NCBI RefSeq assembly: GCF_003473295.1
Contig: NZ_QRMP01000005.1
Location: 25,544-89,543, forward strand
Direction: 5' to 3'
Source: Parabacteroides sp. AM08-6
GTDB taxonomy: Bacteria > Bacteroidota > Bacteroidia > Bacteroidales > Tannerellaceae
DNA length: 64,000 nucleotides
The translations under genes and the position numbers were made by a program. A model generated the notes under the pieces. That model saw only the letters and a program-made list of their open reading frames with translations. It did no database searches and was not told where the DNA came from. How positions within the stretch are numbered: position 1 is the first letter of the stretch; each line of letters begins with the position of its first letter. Of the stretch, positions 18,630 to 26,548 are shown piece after piece.

Positions 18630-20093
18630 ATGGCATTTACTAACAACGTAATGATTGTCCGCCACGGATTGTTGGCGAAGTTAATAAGACTCTGGAAAGA
18701 AAACCGTCTTCTTGATGAGATTGATCGTTTACCCATAGAGCTGAGTCCCCGTAAATCGAAAGTTATCGGTCGTTGCTGTGTACATAAGGAGCGGGCAGTG
18801 TGGAAATATAAGACACTTCCTCTTTTAGGCTTCGATATGCAAGATGAAGTGGACGAGCTGACTCCTCTTTCCGAATATGCCAAACGAGCATTACTCCGCT
18901 CGGAAAATAAGAAAGAGAATTTGATGTGTGTCGTAGATGAAGCCTGTTCGTCTTGTGTACAGGTGAATTATGAGATTACGAACCTTTGCCGTGGTTGTGT
19001 AGCCCGCAGTTGCTATATGAACTGTCCGAAAGATGCTATCCGTTTTAAGAAGAACGGGCAGGCAGAGATTGACCATGATACATGTATCAGTTGCGGTAAA
19101 TGTCATCAGAATTGTCCTTACCATGCTATCGTATATATTCCGATTCCTTGTGAAGAAGTCTGTCCGGTGAAAGCCATCAGCAAAGATGAATATGGAGTGG
19201 AGCATATCGATGAAACAAAATGTATCTATTGCGGTAAATGTATAAATGCTTGCCCGTTTGGTGCTATTTTTGAAATTTCTCAGGTATTCGATATCCTGCA
19301 ACGCCTACGGAATAAGGAACCGATGGTTGCAATTGTGGCCCCTTCTATTCTGGCACAATTCAGTGCTCCGGTAGAGAAAGTATACGGAGCCATCAAGTCG
19401 ATGGGCTTCCTTGAAATAGTGGAAGTCGCCCAGGGAGCCATGAAGACTACCAGCCACGAAGCTGAAGAATTAAAAGAAAAATTGGCGGAAGGACAACCTT
19501 TTATGACGACCAGCTGCTGTCCTTCTTATGTTCAACTTGCCGAGAAACATATTCCGGATTTGAAGAAATATATCTCTTCGACCGGTTCACCGATGTATTA
19601 TACGGCCCGGATTGTGAAAGAGAAATATCCGGATGCCCAAATAGTCTTTATCGGTCCGTGTGTGGCTAAACGCAAAGAAGTGAAAATGGACCCGTGTGTG
19701 GATTTCACGCTTACTTTCGAGGAGGTCGGTTCCATCATGGAAGGCCTTGGTATAAAGGTAGAAGATGCACAACCCTTCTCCGTCCTCTTTAATTCAGTTC
19801 GCGAGGCGCACGGATTTGCGCAAACGGGCGGTGTTATCAACGCAGTGAAAGTATATCTGAAAGAAGATAATCCGGACATCAACGCTATCCAAGTTGCCAA
19901 CCTGACCAAAAAGAACGTAGCATTACTCCGTGCTTATGCCAAAACCGGAAAAGCACCTGCACAGTTTATCGAAGTAATGGCTTGCGAAGGTGGGTGTGTT
20001 ACCGGTCCGTGCATTCATGGTGATAAGGCTTCCGGCCAGAAACAGCTACTGAAGGAACTTACTAAATTTTATACACAAGGCGGAAAATGGTAA
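18630..20093 (+). CDS. [FeFe] hydrogenase, group B-like, with N-terminal ferredoxin domains
   Basis: A 487-residue protein predicted to reduce protons to H2 with electrons from ferredoxin. Cys-rich iron-sulfur segments run from 120 to 208 (CRGCVARSC, then CISCGKC, then CIYCGKCINAC). The H-cluster ligands are present in variant motifs: L1 TSCCPSY (294-300), L2 IGPCVAKRKE (341-350) and L3 EVMACEGGCVTGPC (448-461). All four cluster cysteines remain, but L2 has GPC instead of MPC and L3 has GP instead of GGG, as in group B enzymes of gut Bacteroidota. Maturation genes hydE, hydF and hydG are not in the window. A sensory or non-catalytic role cannot be excluded from sequence alone. Confidence 0.88.
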   Translation: MAFTNNVMIVRHGLLAKLIRLWKENRLLDEIDRLPIELSPRKSKVIGRCCVHKERAVWKYKTLPLLGFDMQDEVDELTPLSEYAKRALLRSENKKENLMCVVDEACSSCVQVNYEITNLCRGCVARSCYMNCPKDAIRFKKNGQAEIDHDTCISCGKCHQNCPYHAIVYIPIPCEEVCPVKAISKDEYGVEHIDETKCIYCGKCINACPFGAIFEISQVFDILQRLRNKEPMVAIVAPSILAQFSAPVEKVYGAIKSMGFLEIVEVAQGAMKTTSHEAEELKEKLAEGQPFMTTSCCPSYVQLAEKHIPDLKKYISSTGSPMYYTARIVKEKYPDAQIVFIGPCVAKRKEVKMDPCVDFTLTFEEVGSIMEGLGIKVEDAQPFSVLFNSVREAHGFAQTGGVINAVKVYLKEDNPDINAIQVANLTKKNVALLRAYAKTGKAPAQFIEVMACEGGCVTGPCIHGDKASGQKQLLKELTKFYTQGGKW

Positions 20094-20142
20094 CTACATT
20101 CTCCGGGCAATAGCGTGATAATGTACCTGATGGGATAAGACC

Positions 20143-20736
20143 TTATTCCGGTAAGGTAGTCTTTGCATTCGGAAAGTCCAGCTTTTTGTATTTGCTTATC
20201 ATGGTGTTATCGAGTGTTCCCTTTTCATCGGAGAAAGAAACAGGAGATTTTGAGAAATCCCAAGTCCCGAGATAATGTAGAGTATTTGGCGAAACGGTGA
20301 AGGAATACATTTCGAAATCTTCTTCTTTCAGTTCGCCTGTATCAACGCGCTCTTGTAGCTTATCATTTACTTCGATGCCTTTAAAGATAGGTTCAATATG
20401 GCTTTTACCCCCGTACCAAGTGCTTTTCGTCCACCAATAATTGACGATAGCGTATGTGCCGGGTTCGATTACATAGCAGAAAACATTTTCTTTAGCCGCT
20501 TTGAAAGTTGTCTTGACGCGGAAAGTATATGTCTCGTGTGTATCAATATTTACGATTCGTATATCTTGCGGATACCCACCGCTTTTGAAACCCAGTCGTT
20601 GGATAAATTTGCCGTAGAATATGGCCTTGCCTGCCGGAACAGCTTCATTCGACTTCGGTTCTTCGAGTCTGATAAGGTTTTCGCCCCGACTAAAAACGGA
20701 GAGACAAAGAAAAAGGATTGTAATTAGAGTTTTCAT
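20143..20736 (-). CDS. Exported protein of unknown function
   Basis: A 197-residue protein with a signal peptide (MKTLITILFLCLSVFSRG). The reading frame continues upstream to 21006, but that part is a shadow of the glycosyltransferase gene; the start is set at 20736 by the signal peptide. The mature part is beta-rich with many aromatic residues (YTFRVKTTFKAAKENVFCYV) and no motif I recognise. It follows the glycosyltransferase by 22 bases on the same strand and may be the last gene of the mtaB-acyltransferase-glycosyltransferase cluster. Confidence 0.75.
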   Translation of the reverse strand: MKTLITILFLCLSVFSRGENLIRLEEPKSNEAVPAGKAIFYGKFIQRLGFKSGGYPQDIRIVNIDTHETYTFRVKTTFKAAKENVFCYVIEPGTYAIVNYWWTKSTWYGGKSHIEPIFKGIEVNDKLQERVDTGELKEEDFEMYSFTVSPNTLHYLGTWDFSKSPVSFSDEKGTLDNTMISKYKKLDFPNAKTTLPE

Positions 20737-20758
20737 ACAATTGTTAGGAATGGAATAA

Positions 20759-21781
20759 TTATAAATCAGAAAATTTCTTTTTCCCTTGCAGATAGAACGC
20801 TGCGATAAGACTTCCTTTCCGTAGCTCCGGAATATCGGAAAGGACGGTTTTCGATAGATTCTCCTTCCGTTGGGCGGTATAAGCCGGTTGCAATTCGAAG
20901 AATGCTTTTCTTGCTTCGTACACCGCTTTGGCATTCGGGAAATGTCCACAGGCCAGGAATTTGGTAGCGGCAATGTAATCCAACCAGAAGCGAACACGCA
21001 TGACATGTTTCAAATCCTTTTCCGGTAAGTTCTTATAAAGCATCAATAGATTATTGCGGAAGTTAAGGAAAGTCTTTCGTGGACTTTCCACATTCAATGT
21101 GGCCCCTCCGACATGATAGACTACCGATTGAGGCGTACAGATGAGGCGATACCCGCGTGAGCGTAGCCGCCAGCACATGTCGATTTCTTCCTGATGGGCG
21201 AAAAAACCGGTATCCAGCCCCCCCGCTTCTTTATAAATAGCCGTCCGCACAAACAGGCAAGCCCCGGTAGCCCATAACAAATCAGCGGGCGTATCGTATT
21301 GACCGTTATCTTTTTCCACAACGTGCAACACGCGTCCCCGGCAATACGGATAACCGTACCGGTCCATAAAGCCACCGGCTGCTCCGGCATATTCGAAATA
21401 GGCTTTGTTGCGTTCGGCAAGGATTTTAGGTTGGACGCAAGCGATTGTCTTGTCTTCATCCATAGCGGAGACCGGAGCATCCGCCCAGCCGGGAGTCACT
21501 TCCACATCGCTGTTGAGCAAGACGGTATATTCGCTGTCTATTTCTTTCAACGCTTGGTTGTATCCTTCGGCAAAGCCGTAATTCTTATCAAACCGGATGA
21601 TGCCGACAGTCGGAAACTTCTCTTGTAGCATTGCGATAGAGTCGTCCGTCGAACCGTTGTCGGCCACAATGACTTCGCCCCATTCGGTCGGGGTATTCGC
21701 TACGACGGAAGGCAGGAACTTTTCCATCAAAGCTTTTCCGTTCCAATTCAGTATAACGACAGCCAGCTTCTTATTCTTCAT
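20759..21781 (-). CDS. Family 2 glycosyltransferase
   Basis: A 340-residue GT-A enzyme that transfers a sugar from a nucleotide donor, probably to lipid-linked surface glycan. The N-terminal VVILNWNGKALMEKFLPSV, VADNGSTDDS and the DxD-like region LLNSDVEVTPGW are typical, and HQEEIDMCWRLRSRGYR forms the acceptor/ED-type motif. It resembles WbbL/rhamnosyltransferase-like members, but the sugar is not known. It overlaps the upstream acyltransferase gene by 11 bases, which suggests translational coupling. Confidence 0.92.
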   Translation of the reverse strand: MKNKKLAVVILNWNGKALMEKFLPSVVANTPTEWGEVIVADNGSTDDSIAMLQEKFPTVGIIRFDKNYGFAEGYNQALKEIDSEYTVLLNSDVEVTPGWADAPVSAMDEDKTIACVQPKILAERNKAYFEYAGAAGGFMDRYGYPYCRGRVLHVVEKDNGQYDTPADLLWATGACLFVRTAIYKEAGGLDTGFFAHQEEIDMCWRLRSRGYRLICTPQSVVYHVGGATLNVESPRKTFLNFRNNLLMLYKNLPEKDLKHVMRVRFWLDYIAATKFLACGHFPNAKAVYEARKAFFELQPAYTAQRKENLSKTVLSDIPELRKGSLIAAFYLQGKKKFSDL

Positions 21782-22703
21782 CTTTGTTCAACGTTTCATT
21801 ATCAACAATAGGAACGAGGCTGTCGGAACGTTTATATTTCCAGCGTTTATGCGTCCACAACCAATAAGCCGGATTGCGCAGGATACATTTCTCCATCATC
21901 CGGGCATACTGTTCGGTAATCCAGAACTCCGGTGTTTGTTTCGGGGTGGAGGTTATCAGTTTCATATCGACTGTATAATAGCCTCGTTTCACTTTCCGGG
22001 TATCTAAGAAGATAACAGGTAAATCCAGTTTGCGGGCAATCCGTTCAGAGCCGGTCAGGATAGACGAATCCTGATTGAGAAACGGTGTCCAGTAATGCAG
22101 GTTGGCGGCGCTGGGCGTCTGGTCGGCCAGGAAGATTACAACGGAACGCGTACCATCTTTCTTTAGCTGGATGATGTCGCGTATCGTGTCTTTCTTTTTT
22201 ATTCCGTAAGAGCCGAAGCGTGTGCGGAGCCGGATAAACAACCGGTCGAAAGCCAGATTGTTGAGTGGACGGTAAATCTGATAGATGCGTGAGTCCTTGA
22301 AACGCGAAGTGGAGGCGGAGAACCATTCCCAATTACCGTAATGCCCCATCAGCAACACAAAGCAAGTATGTCCTTCTTCCATCAGCTTGTCCACCAATTC
22401 GGGATTGCGCAGGAAAGCACGCCGTTGCACCTCTTCGAGTGAGATATGCGCCAGCTTGATTGTTTCGACAATATAGTCGGCAAAGTGATGATAGAAGTCC
22501 CGTTCCATCTTGCGCAGCTCCTGTTCCGACTTGTCTGGGAAAGCCGCTTGCATATTCCGGCGAACTACCTTGATGCGGTATCCTGCTATCTTATAAATGA
22601 GAACATATAAGATGTCGGACAGTATATAAAGTACCCGCATCGGCAATAGGGCATGAACTTTTACCCAACTGTATATCAGTGCATATTGTATTTTACTCCA
22701 CAT
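21771..22703 (-). CDS. Lipid A acyltransferase (LpxL/HtrB family)
   Basis: A 310-residue membrane-bound enzyme that adds a secondary acyl chain to lipid A precursors. The catalytic HX4(D/E) motif is seen in LLMGHYGNWEWFS (about 118-130), and the later FLADQTPS and GSERIARKLDLPVIFL segments fit the family. A hydrophobic N-terminal region (about 5-40) would anchor it to the inner membrane. It overlaps mtaB upstream and the glycosyltransferase downstream by 11 bases each, so the three are one transcript. Confidence 0.92.
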   Translation of the reverse strand: MWSKIQYALIYSWVKVHALLPMRVLYILSDILYVLIYKIAGYRIKVVRRNMQAAFPDKSEQELRKMERDFYHHFADYIVETIKLAHISLEEVQRRAFLRNPELVDKLMEEGHTCFVLLMGHYGNWEWFSASTSRFKDSRIYQIYRPLNNLAFDRLFIRLRTRFGSYGIKKKDTIRDIIQLKKDGTRSVVIFLADQTPSAANLHYWTPFLNQDSSILTGSERIARKLDLPVIFLDTRKVKRGYYTVDMKLITSTPKQTPEFWITEQYARMMEKCILRNPAYWLWTHKRWKYKRSDSLVPIVDNETLNKDEE

Positions 22704-24024
22704 GATGATTTGTTGTTAATAACGCCGTTTTGTCTTCGTTCCAACCACCCAGCACTACCCGGCGCGTTTCATTCACCAGCGAGCTGTCGTACGGAATTTC
22801 CACTTTGATGTAATTCTCGGTAAAACCGTGCATCATGCCTCCCTTCTTCGTATGTTCGAATAAAACATCCGCTTCGTTTCCGATGTGTGCTTCATAGAAA
22901 GCATGCAGTTTGCGCTCTGAAATATCCAGCAATTGCTGGCTGCGGAGATGTTTTGTCTTCGCATCAACCACATGCGCTATCTTCAACGCCTGCGTACCGG
23001 GACGTTCGGAATAGCTGAACACGTGCAACTGGCTGATGTCAAGACTTTCGATGAAAGAGCGTGCTGCCTCGAACCACTCGTCCGTTTCCCCGCGCGTTCC
23101 CACGATAACATCCACTCCGATAAAGGCATGGGGCATGATTTCTTTTATCTTCTCAATCTTATGGCGGAACAGGGCCGTGTCGTATCGGCGGCGCATCAGT
23201 TTAAGCACTTCGTCGCTGCCGCTTTGCAGCGGAATATGAAAATGCGGGGCAAAGCGTTTGCTGCCGGCAACAAAGTCGATGGCCTCATCTGTTATCAGGT
23301 TCGGCTCGATGGAAGAGATGCGGTAGCGGAGAATGCCTTCCACTTCGTCCAGCGCGCGAATTAGGTCGATAAATGTTTCCCCAGTACTTTTCCCGAAGTC
23401 TCCGATGTTGACACCTGTCAATACAATTTCCTTTCCTCCCTTGGCGGCAACCTCCTGTGCTTGCTTCACCATGCTGGCGATTGTCCCGTTGCGGCTACGT
23501 CCGCGGGCAAAAGGAATGGTGCAATAAGAACAGAAATAATCGCATCCGTCCTGCACTTTCAGGAAATGTCGCGTCCGGTCGTCGGCCGAGCAGGAAGGAG
23601 AGAATGTCCGGATATCTTTTGTCGGGGAAGCAATTACGGCGCCTCCTCCTTCTTCTTTCTTTTTGAGGTTGTCCAGATAGGTGAGGATGTCCAGCTTCTG
23701 TTCGGCTCCCAGTACAAGGTCCACTCCTTCGATATGGGAAACCTCTTCCGGTTTCAGTTGTGCGTAGCATCCCGTCACGACAATGAAAGCGCCCGGATGT
23801 TGTTTACCGATACGGCGGATAGCCTGCCGGCACTTTTTGTCGGCCAGTTCTGTCACGGAGCAGGTATTGACAACGCATATATCCGCCCTTTCGCCTGTAC
23901 GGGCTTTGCGCACTCCTTGTTCGGCTAGCACTTTCCCTATTGTGGAAGTTTCGGCGAAGTTCAGTTTGCACCCTAAGGTGTAATAGGCGGCTATCTTATT
24001 CTCGAATACTGTTTTATCTATCAT
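22693..24024 (-). CDS. mtaB: tRNA t6A37 methylthiotransferase MtaB
   Basis: A 443-residue radical-SAM enzyme that adds a methylthio group to t6A at position 37 of ANN-decoding tRNAs. The N-terminal cluster uses Cys in YTLGCKLNFAE, VVNTCSVTELADKKC and VVTGCYAQL. The radical-SAM CxxxCxxC is CDYFCSYCTIPFARGRSRN. A TRAM-like domain lies at about 375-440. The frame extends to 24045, but the ATG at 24024 (MIDKTVFENK) is preferred because a TAAATTTG promoter box lies at 24043-24050. It is first in a cluster with the acyltransferase and glycosyltransferase. Confidence 0.93.
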   Translation of the reverse strand: MIDKTVFENKIAAYYTLGCKLNFAETSTIGKVLAEQGVRKARTGERADICVVNTCSVTELADKKCRQAIRRIGKQHPGAFIVVTGCYAQLKPEEVSHIEGVDLVLGAEQKLDILTYLDNLKKKEEGGGAVIASPTKDIRTFSPSCSADDRTRHFLKVQDGCDYFCSYCTIPFARGRSRNGTIASMVKQAQEVAAKGGKEIVLTGVNIGDFGKSTGETFIDLIRALDEVEGILRYRISSIEPNLITDEAIDFVAGSKRFAPHFHIPLQSGSDEVLKLMRRRYDTALFRHKIEKIKEIMPHAFIGVDVIVGTRGETDEWFEAARSFIESLDISQLHVFSYSERPGTQALKIAHVVDAKTKHLRSQQLLDISERKLHAFYEAHIGNEADVLFEHTKKGGMMHGFTENYIKVEIPYDSSLVNETRRVVLGGWNEDKTALLTTNHHVE

Positions 24025-24042
24025 TGCTGTGTAATTATCGCG

Positions 24043-24050
24043 CAAATTTA
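24043..24050 (-). promoter_or_regulatory. -7 element of mtaB
   Basis: TAAATTTG on the minus strand, an exact TAnnTTTG match, 18 bases before the ATG at 24024. Confidence 0.6.
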
Positions 24051-24184
24051 GCGAAAATATTCGGAATAGGAGAGTTGCCGGCTGTTAACGTTCACTCATA
24101 CCGGTTGTTCCTGGTAAGCCATAGGTCGGTATTGCTTAAGTATTTCCTTACTATCTATTAGCTGTTTTCATGGTAACCATAAGT

Positions 24185-24270
24185 CGTTCGCCAATTGGCG
24201 AACGATTGTCCGCCAACCAGTGAACGGTCGTTCGTCAGCAAGCGAACGTTCGTTCGCCAATTGGCGAACG
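24185..24270. repeat. Four-unit 22-base tandem array of palindromes (array 1)
   Basis: Units begin at 24185, 24207, 24229 and 24251, an exact 22-base period. The first and last are the identical perfect 20-base palindrome CGTTCGCCAATTGGCGAACG. The two middle units are degenerate but keep the outer GTTCG/CGAAC parts to differing degrees. The array lies between divergent promoters. A second array of the same period is at 50768-50849. Confidence 0.9.
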
Positions 24271-24355
24271 ATTAATGTCAAGGGAGCAAAGAGCTAATGG
24301 ATAAGGATGAAAAATCTAAAAGCTCCTATCTTTTTCTGCTAAAGATTGTTGCTTA

Positions 24356-24387
24356 GTTGTGTATCTGCCCGATAGTCTTTATTTTTG
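24356..24387 (+). promoter_or_regulatory. Promoter of the acyl-CoA ligase gene
   Basis: GTTG at 24356-24359 (three of four to TTTG), a 20-base spacer and TATTTTTG at 24380-24387 (exact TAnnTTTG). The leader would be about 15 bases. Confidence 0.7.
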
Positions 24388-24409
24388 CATACACGATAAG
24401 TTTTAAGCT

Positions 24410-26074
24410 ATGATACAAGAGAATTTTATCAAGATATACGAAGAAAGTTTTAAGAAGAACTGGGAGTTGCCGGCACTTACGGATTATAGTAAGGGAACCG
24501 GCTTTACTTTCGGCGAGGTGGCTCAGGAGATTGCCCGTATCCACACCTTGTTTGAAGAGTGCCAGATACGGCGTGGCGATAAAATTGCTCTGATAGGGAA
24601 AGATAGCGCGCGCTGGTGTATCGTTTATATGGCGGCTGTTACCTATGGGGCGATTATCGTCCCTATTCTGCAAGACTTTAGTCCGAACGATGTACATCAT
24701 ATTATCAACCATTCCGGCTCCGTATTCTTATTTGTCAGCGACCGCATCTGGGATACGCTGGAAGAAGAGATGATAGAGGAGGTACGCGGTGTATTCTCCC
24801 TGTCGGATTTCCGATGCCTGCATCAGCGTGATGGCGAGAATATCCAGAAGCTGTTGAAAGGTATGGACGATAAGATGGCGGAGAAATATCCGAACGGATT
24901 CAGCAAGGAAGATATCAAATATGCCGAACTGGACAATGACAAGGTCGTTTTGTTGAACTATACTTCCGGTACGACCGGCTTTAGTAAAGGCGTCATGCTG
25001 ACGGGAAACAATCTGGCCGGAAATGTGACGTACGGCCGCGAACTGGGTGTGCTGTACCGGGGCGAACGCGAACTCTGTTTTCTTCCGCTGGCTCATGCTT
25101 ATAGTTGTGCTTTCAACTTCCTTGTGCCGATGGCGGTCGGTGCGCATGTGTACTTATTGGGAAAGGTCCCTTCGCCTAAGATTCTGCTGAAAGCGTTCGA
25201 AGAGGTGAAGCCGAACCTGATATTGACGGTTCCGCTTATCCTTGAGAAGATATATAAGAAGATGATACTTCCGCAACTGAGCAAAACGACGATGAAGCTG
25301 GCTTTGAACATTCCGTTGCTCGATTCCCGCATTTATGCCCAGATACGGAAACATCTGGTAGATGCGATGGGTGGCCGGTTCCGGGAAGTAATCGTTGGAG
25401 GAGCGGCTATGAACCAGGAGGTAACGGACTTCTTATATAAGATTAAGTTCCCCTTCACCATCGGCTACGGCATGACGGAATGTGGTCCGCTTATCAGTTA
25501 CGACCATAACGACGAGTTCGTCCCCGGCTCCTGTGGACAGGCGTTGAAAGGTATTATGGAAGTTCGTATCGATTCGGATGATCCATATAATAAGGTAGGG
25601 GAAATCCAGGTGAGAGGCGAGAATGTGATGAAAGGATATTATAAAAATGAGGATGCGACGGCGAATGTCTTCACGGAAGACGGCTGGCTGCGTACCGGTG
25701 ATTTGGGAACGATAGACCACGACAACCGCATCTATATCCGTGGACGTAGCAAGACGATGATACTGGGCGCAAGCGGACAGAATATCTATCCGGAGGAAAT
25801 CGAGTCGAAATTGAACAACCAACCCTTTGTCATGGAAAGTCTTATCGTTGAGAAAAACGGGAAGCTGGTCGGATTGGTTTATCCGGATTATGATACGGTG
25901 GACAGCACAGGTATTTCGCATGAAGACCTGCCGGTGATTATGGAGCAGAACAGACTGGAGCTTAACAAACTTTTAGCACCTTACGAAGCTGTCTCGGAAC
26001 TTCAACTATACCCGACAGAGTTTGAGAAGACACCGAAAAAAAGTATCAAACGTTACCTTTACAGTAACTACTGA
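24410..26074 (+). CDS. Long-chain fatty-acid-CoA ligase-like AMP-binding enzyme
   Basis: A 554-residue adenylate-forming enzyme that activates a carboxylic acid with ATP and joins it to CoA. The P-loop-like core YTSGTTGFSKGVMLTGNNL (about 181-199), GYGMTECGPLISY, GWLRTGDLG and the hinge region IRGRSKTMILGASGQNIYPEEIE are all present. The C-terminal catalytic Lys lies in EFEKTPKKSIKRYLY. The overall form resembles FadD/FACL enzymes; chain-length preference cannot be read. Single gene with its own promoter; 157 bases separate it from a small lipoprotein gene. Confidence 0.9.
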   Translation: MIQENFIKIYEESFKKNWELPALTDYSKGTGFTFGEVAQEIARIHTLFEECQIRRGDKIALIGKDSARWCIVYMAAVTYGAIIVPILQDFSPNDVHHIINHSGSVFLFVSDRIWDTLEEEMIEEVRGVFSLSDFRCLHQRDGENIQKLLKGMDDKMAEKYPNGFSKEDIKYAELDNDKVVLLNYTSGTTGFSKGVMLTGNNLAGNVTYGRELGVLYRGERELCFLPLAHAYSCAFNFLVPMAVGAHVYLLGKVPSPKILLKAFEEVKPNLILTVPLILEKIYKKMILPQLSKTTMKLALNIPLLDSRIYAQIRKHLVDAMGGRFREVIVGGAAMNQEVTDFLYKIKFPFTIGYGMTECGPLISYDHNDEFVPGSCGQALKGIMEVRIDSDDPYNKVGEIQVRGENVMKGYYKNEDATANVFTEDGWLRTGDLGTIDHDNRIYIRGRSKTMILGASGQNIYPEEIESKLNNQPFVMESLIVEKNGKLVGLVYPDYDTVDSTGISHEDLPVIMEQNRLELNKLLAPYEAVSELQLYPTEFEKTPKKSIKRYLYSNY

Positions 26075-26171
26075 TAACTGGGAAAACATTGATATACAGC
26101 GGCTTATCGTACTAACGGGAAATATTTTGAAAAAAAGCGGATTATGTTGTACAACATATTTAATTAATACA

Positions 26172-26179
26172 TACATTTG
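26172..26179 (+). promoter_or_regulatory. -7 element of the small lipoprotein gene
   Basis: TACATTTG, exact consensus, 51 bases before the ATG at 26231. A GTTG lies 22 bases upstream (26146-26149), slightly too far for the ideal spacing. Confidence 0.6.
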
Positions 26180-26230
26180 CATCGTTTTACAACAAAAAGA
26201 TATTATAGACCGTTTAAATTTTAAAAGAAA

Positions 26231-26461
26231 ATGAAAAAGTTAGTTGCTTTCGCTGCTGTAATTGCAGCTGTATCATTCGCATCCTGTGGCAACAAATCAG
26301 CTGAATCTACTGAAGTTGCAGAAACTGAAACAGAAGCTACCGTAGAAGAAGTTGCTCCTGTCGTAGAAGAAGAAGATACTGTTGCTGCTGAAGCTGACTC
26401 GACAGCTACCGAAGCTGCTCCTGCAGAAGAAGCTGCTCCTGAAGTTGCTCCCGCTGAATAA
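26231..26461 (+). CDS. Small acidic alanine-rich lipoprotein
   Basis: A 76-residue lipoprotein. The signal peptide ends in a clear lipobox (SFASC, Cys19) followed by GNKSAEST. The mature 58 residues are almost only Glu, Ala, Val, Thr, Pro and Ser in EEVAPVVEEEDT-like repeats and look disordered. Its own promoter and a strong terminator suggest a short, abundant monocistronic message. A structural envelope role like that of Lpp-type small lipoproteins is possible but unproven; I know no assigned function. Confidence 0.85.
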   Translation: MKKLVAFAAVIAAVSFASCGNKSAESTEVAETETEATVEEVAPVVEEEDTVAAEADSTATEAAPAEEAAPEVAPAE

Positions 26462-26485
26462 TATCGGCAAACAGTTATGAGGACA

Positions 26486-26516
26486 GTCTGTATGCGTGTA
26501 ACATACAGACTTTTTT
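26486..26516 (+). terminator. Intrinsic terminator after the small lipoprotein
   Basis: A perfect 9-base-pair stem (GTCTGTATG with CATACAGAC), a 7-base loop and six T residues. Confidence 0.9.
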
Positions 26517-26548
26517 GTTTATGAACATGATGTAATAATAGGAATAAT

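Larger units (their letters stand above)
24025..24409. other. Divergent intergenic region with 22-base tandem array
   Basis: About 385 bases between the divergent mtaB and acyl-CoA ligase genes. It contains the mtaB -7 box (24043-24050), a four-unit palindromic tandem array (24185-24270) and the ligase promoter (24356-24387). No gene is visible. Confidence 0.75.

Noticed and set aside
20737-21006. N-terminal extension of the exported protein at 20143-20736
   Set aside because: The extended part overlaps the glycosyltransferase gene in another frame and is low in family-like character. The signal peptide at MKTLITILF marks the real start.
24185-24270. Possible CRISPR array
   Set aside because: Repeats are contiguous palindromes with a 22-base period and no unique spacers, and no cas genes are nearby. 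The same holds for 50768-50849.
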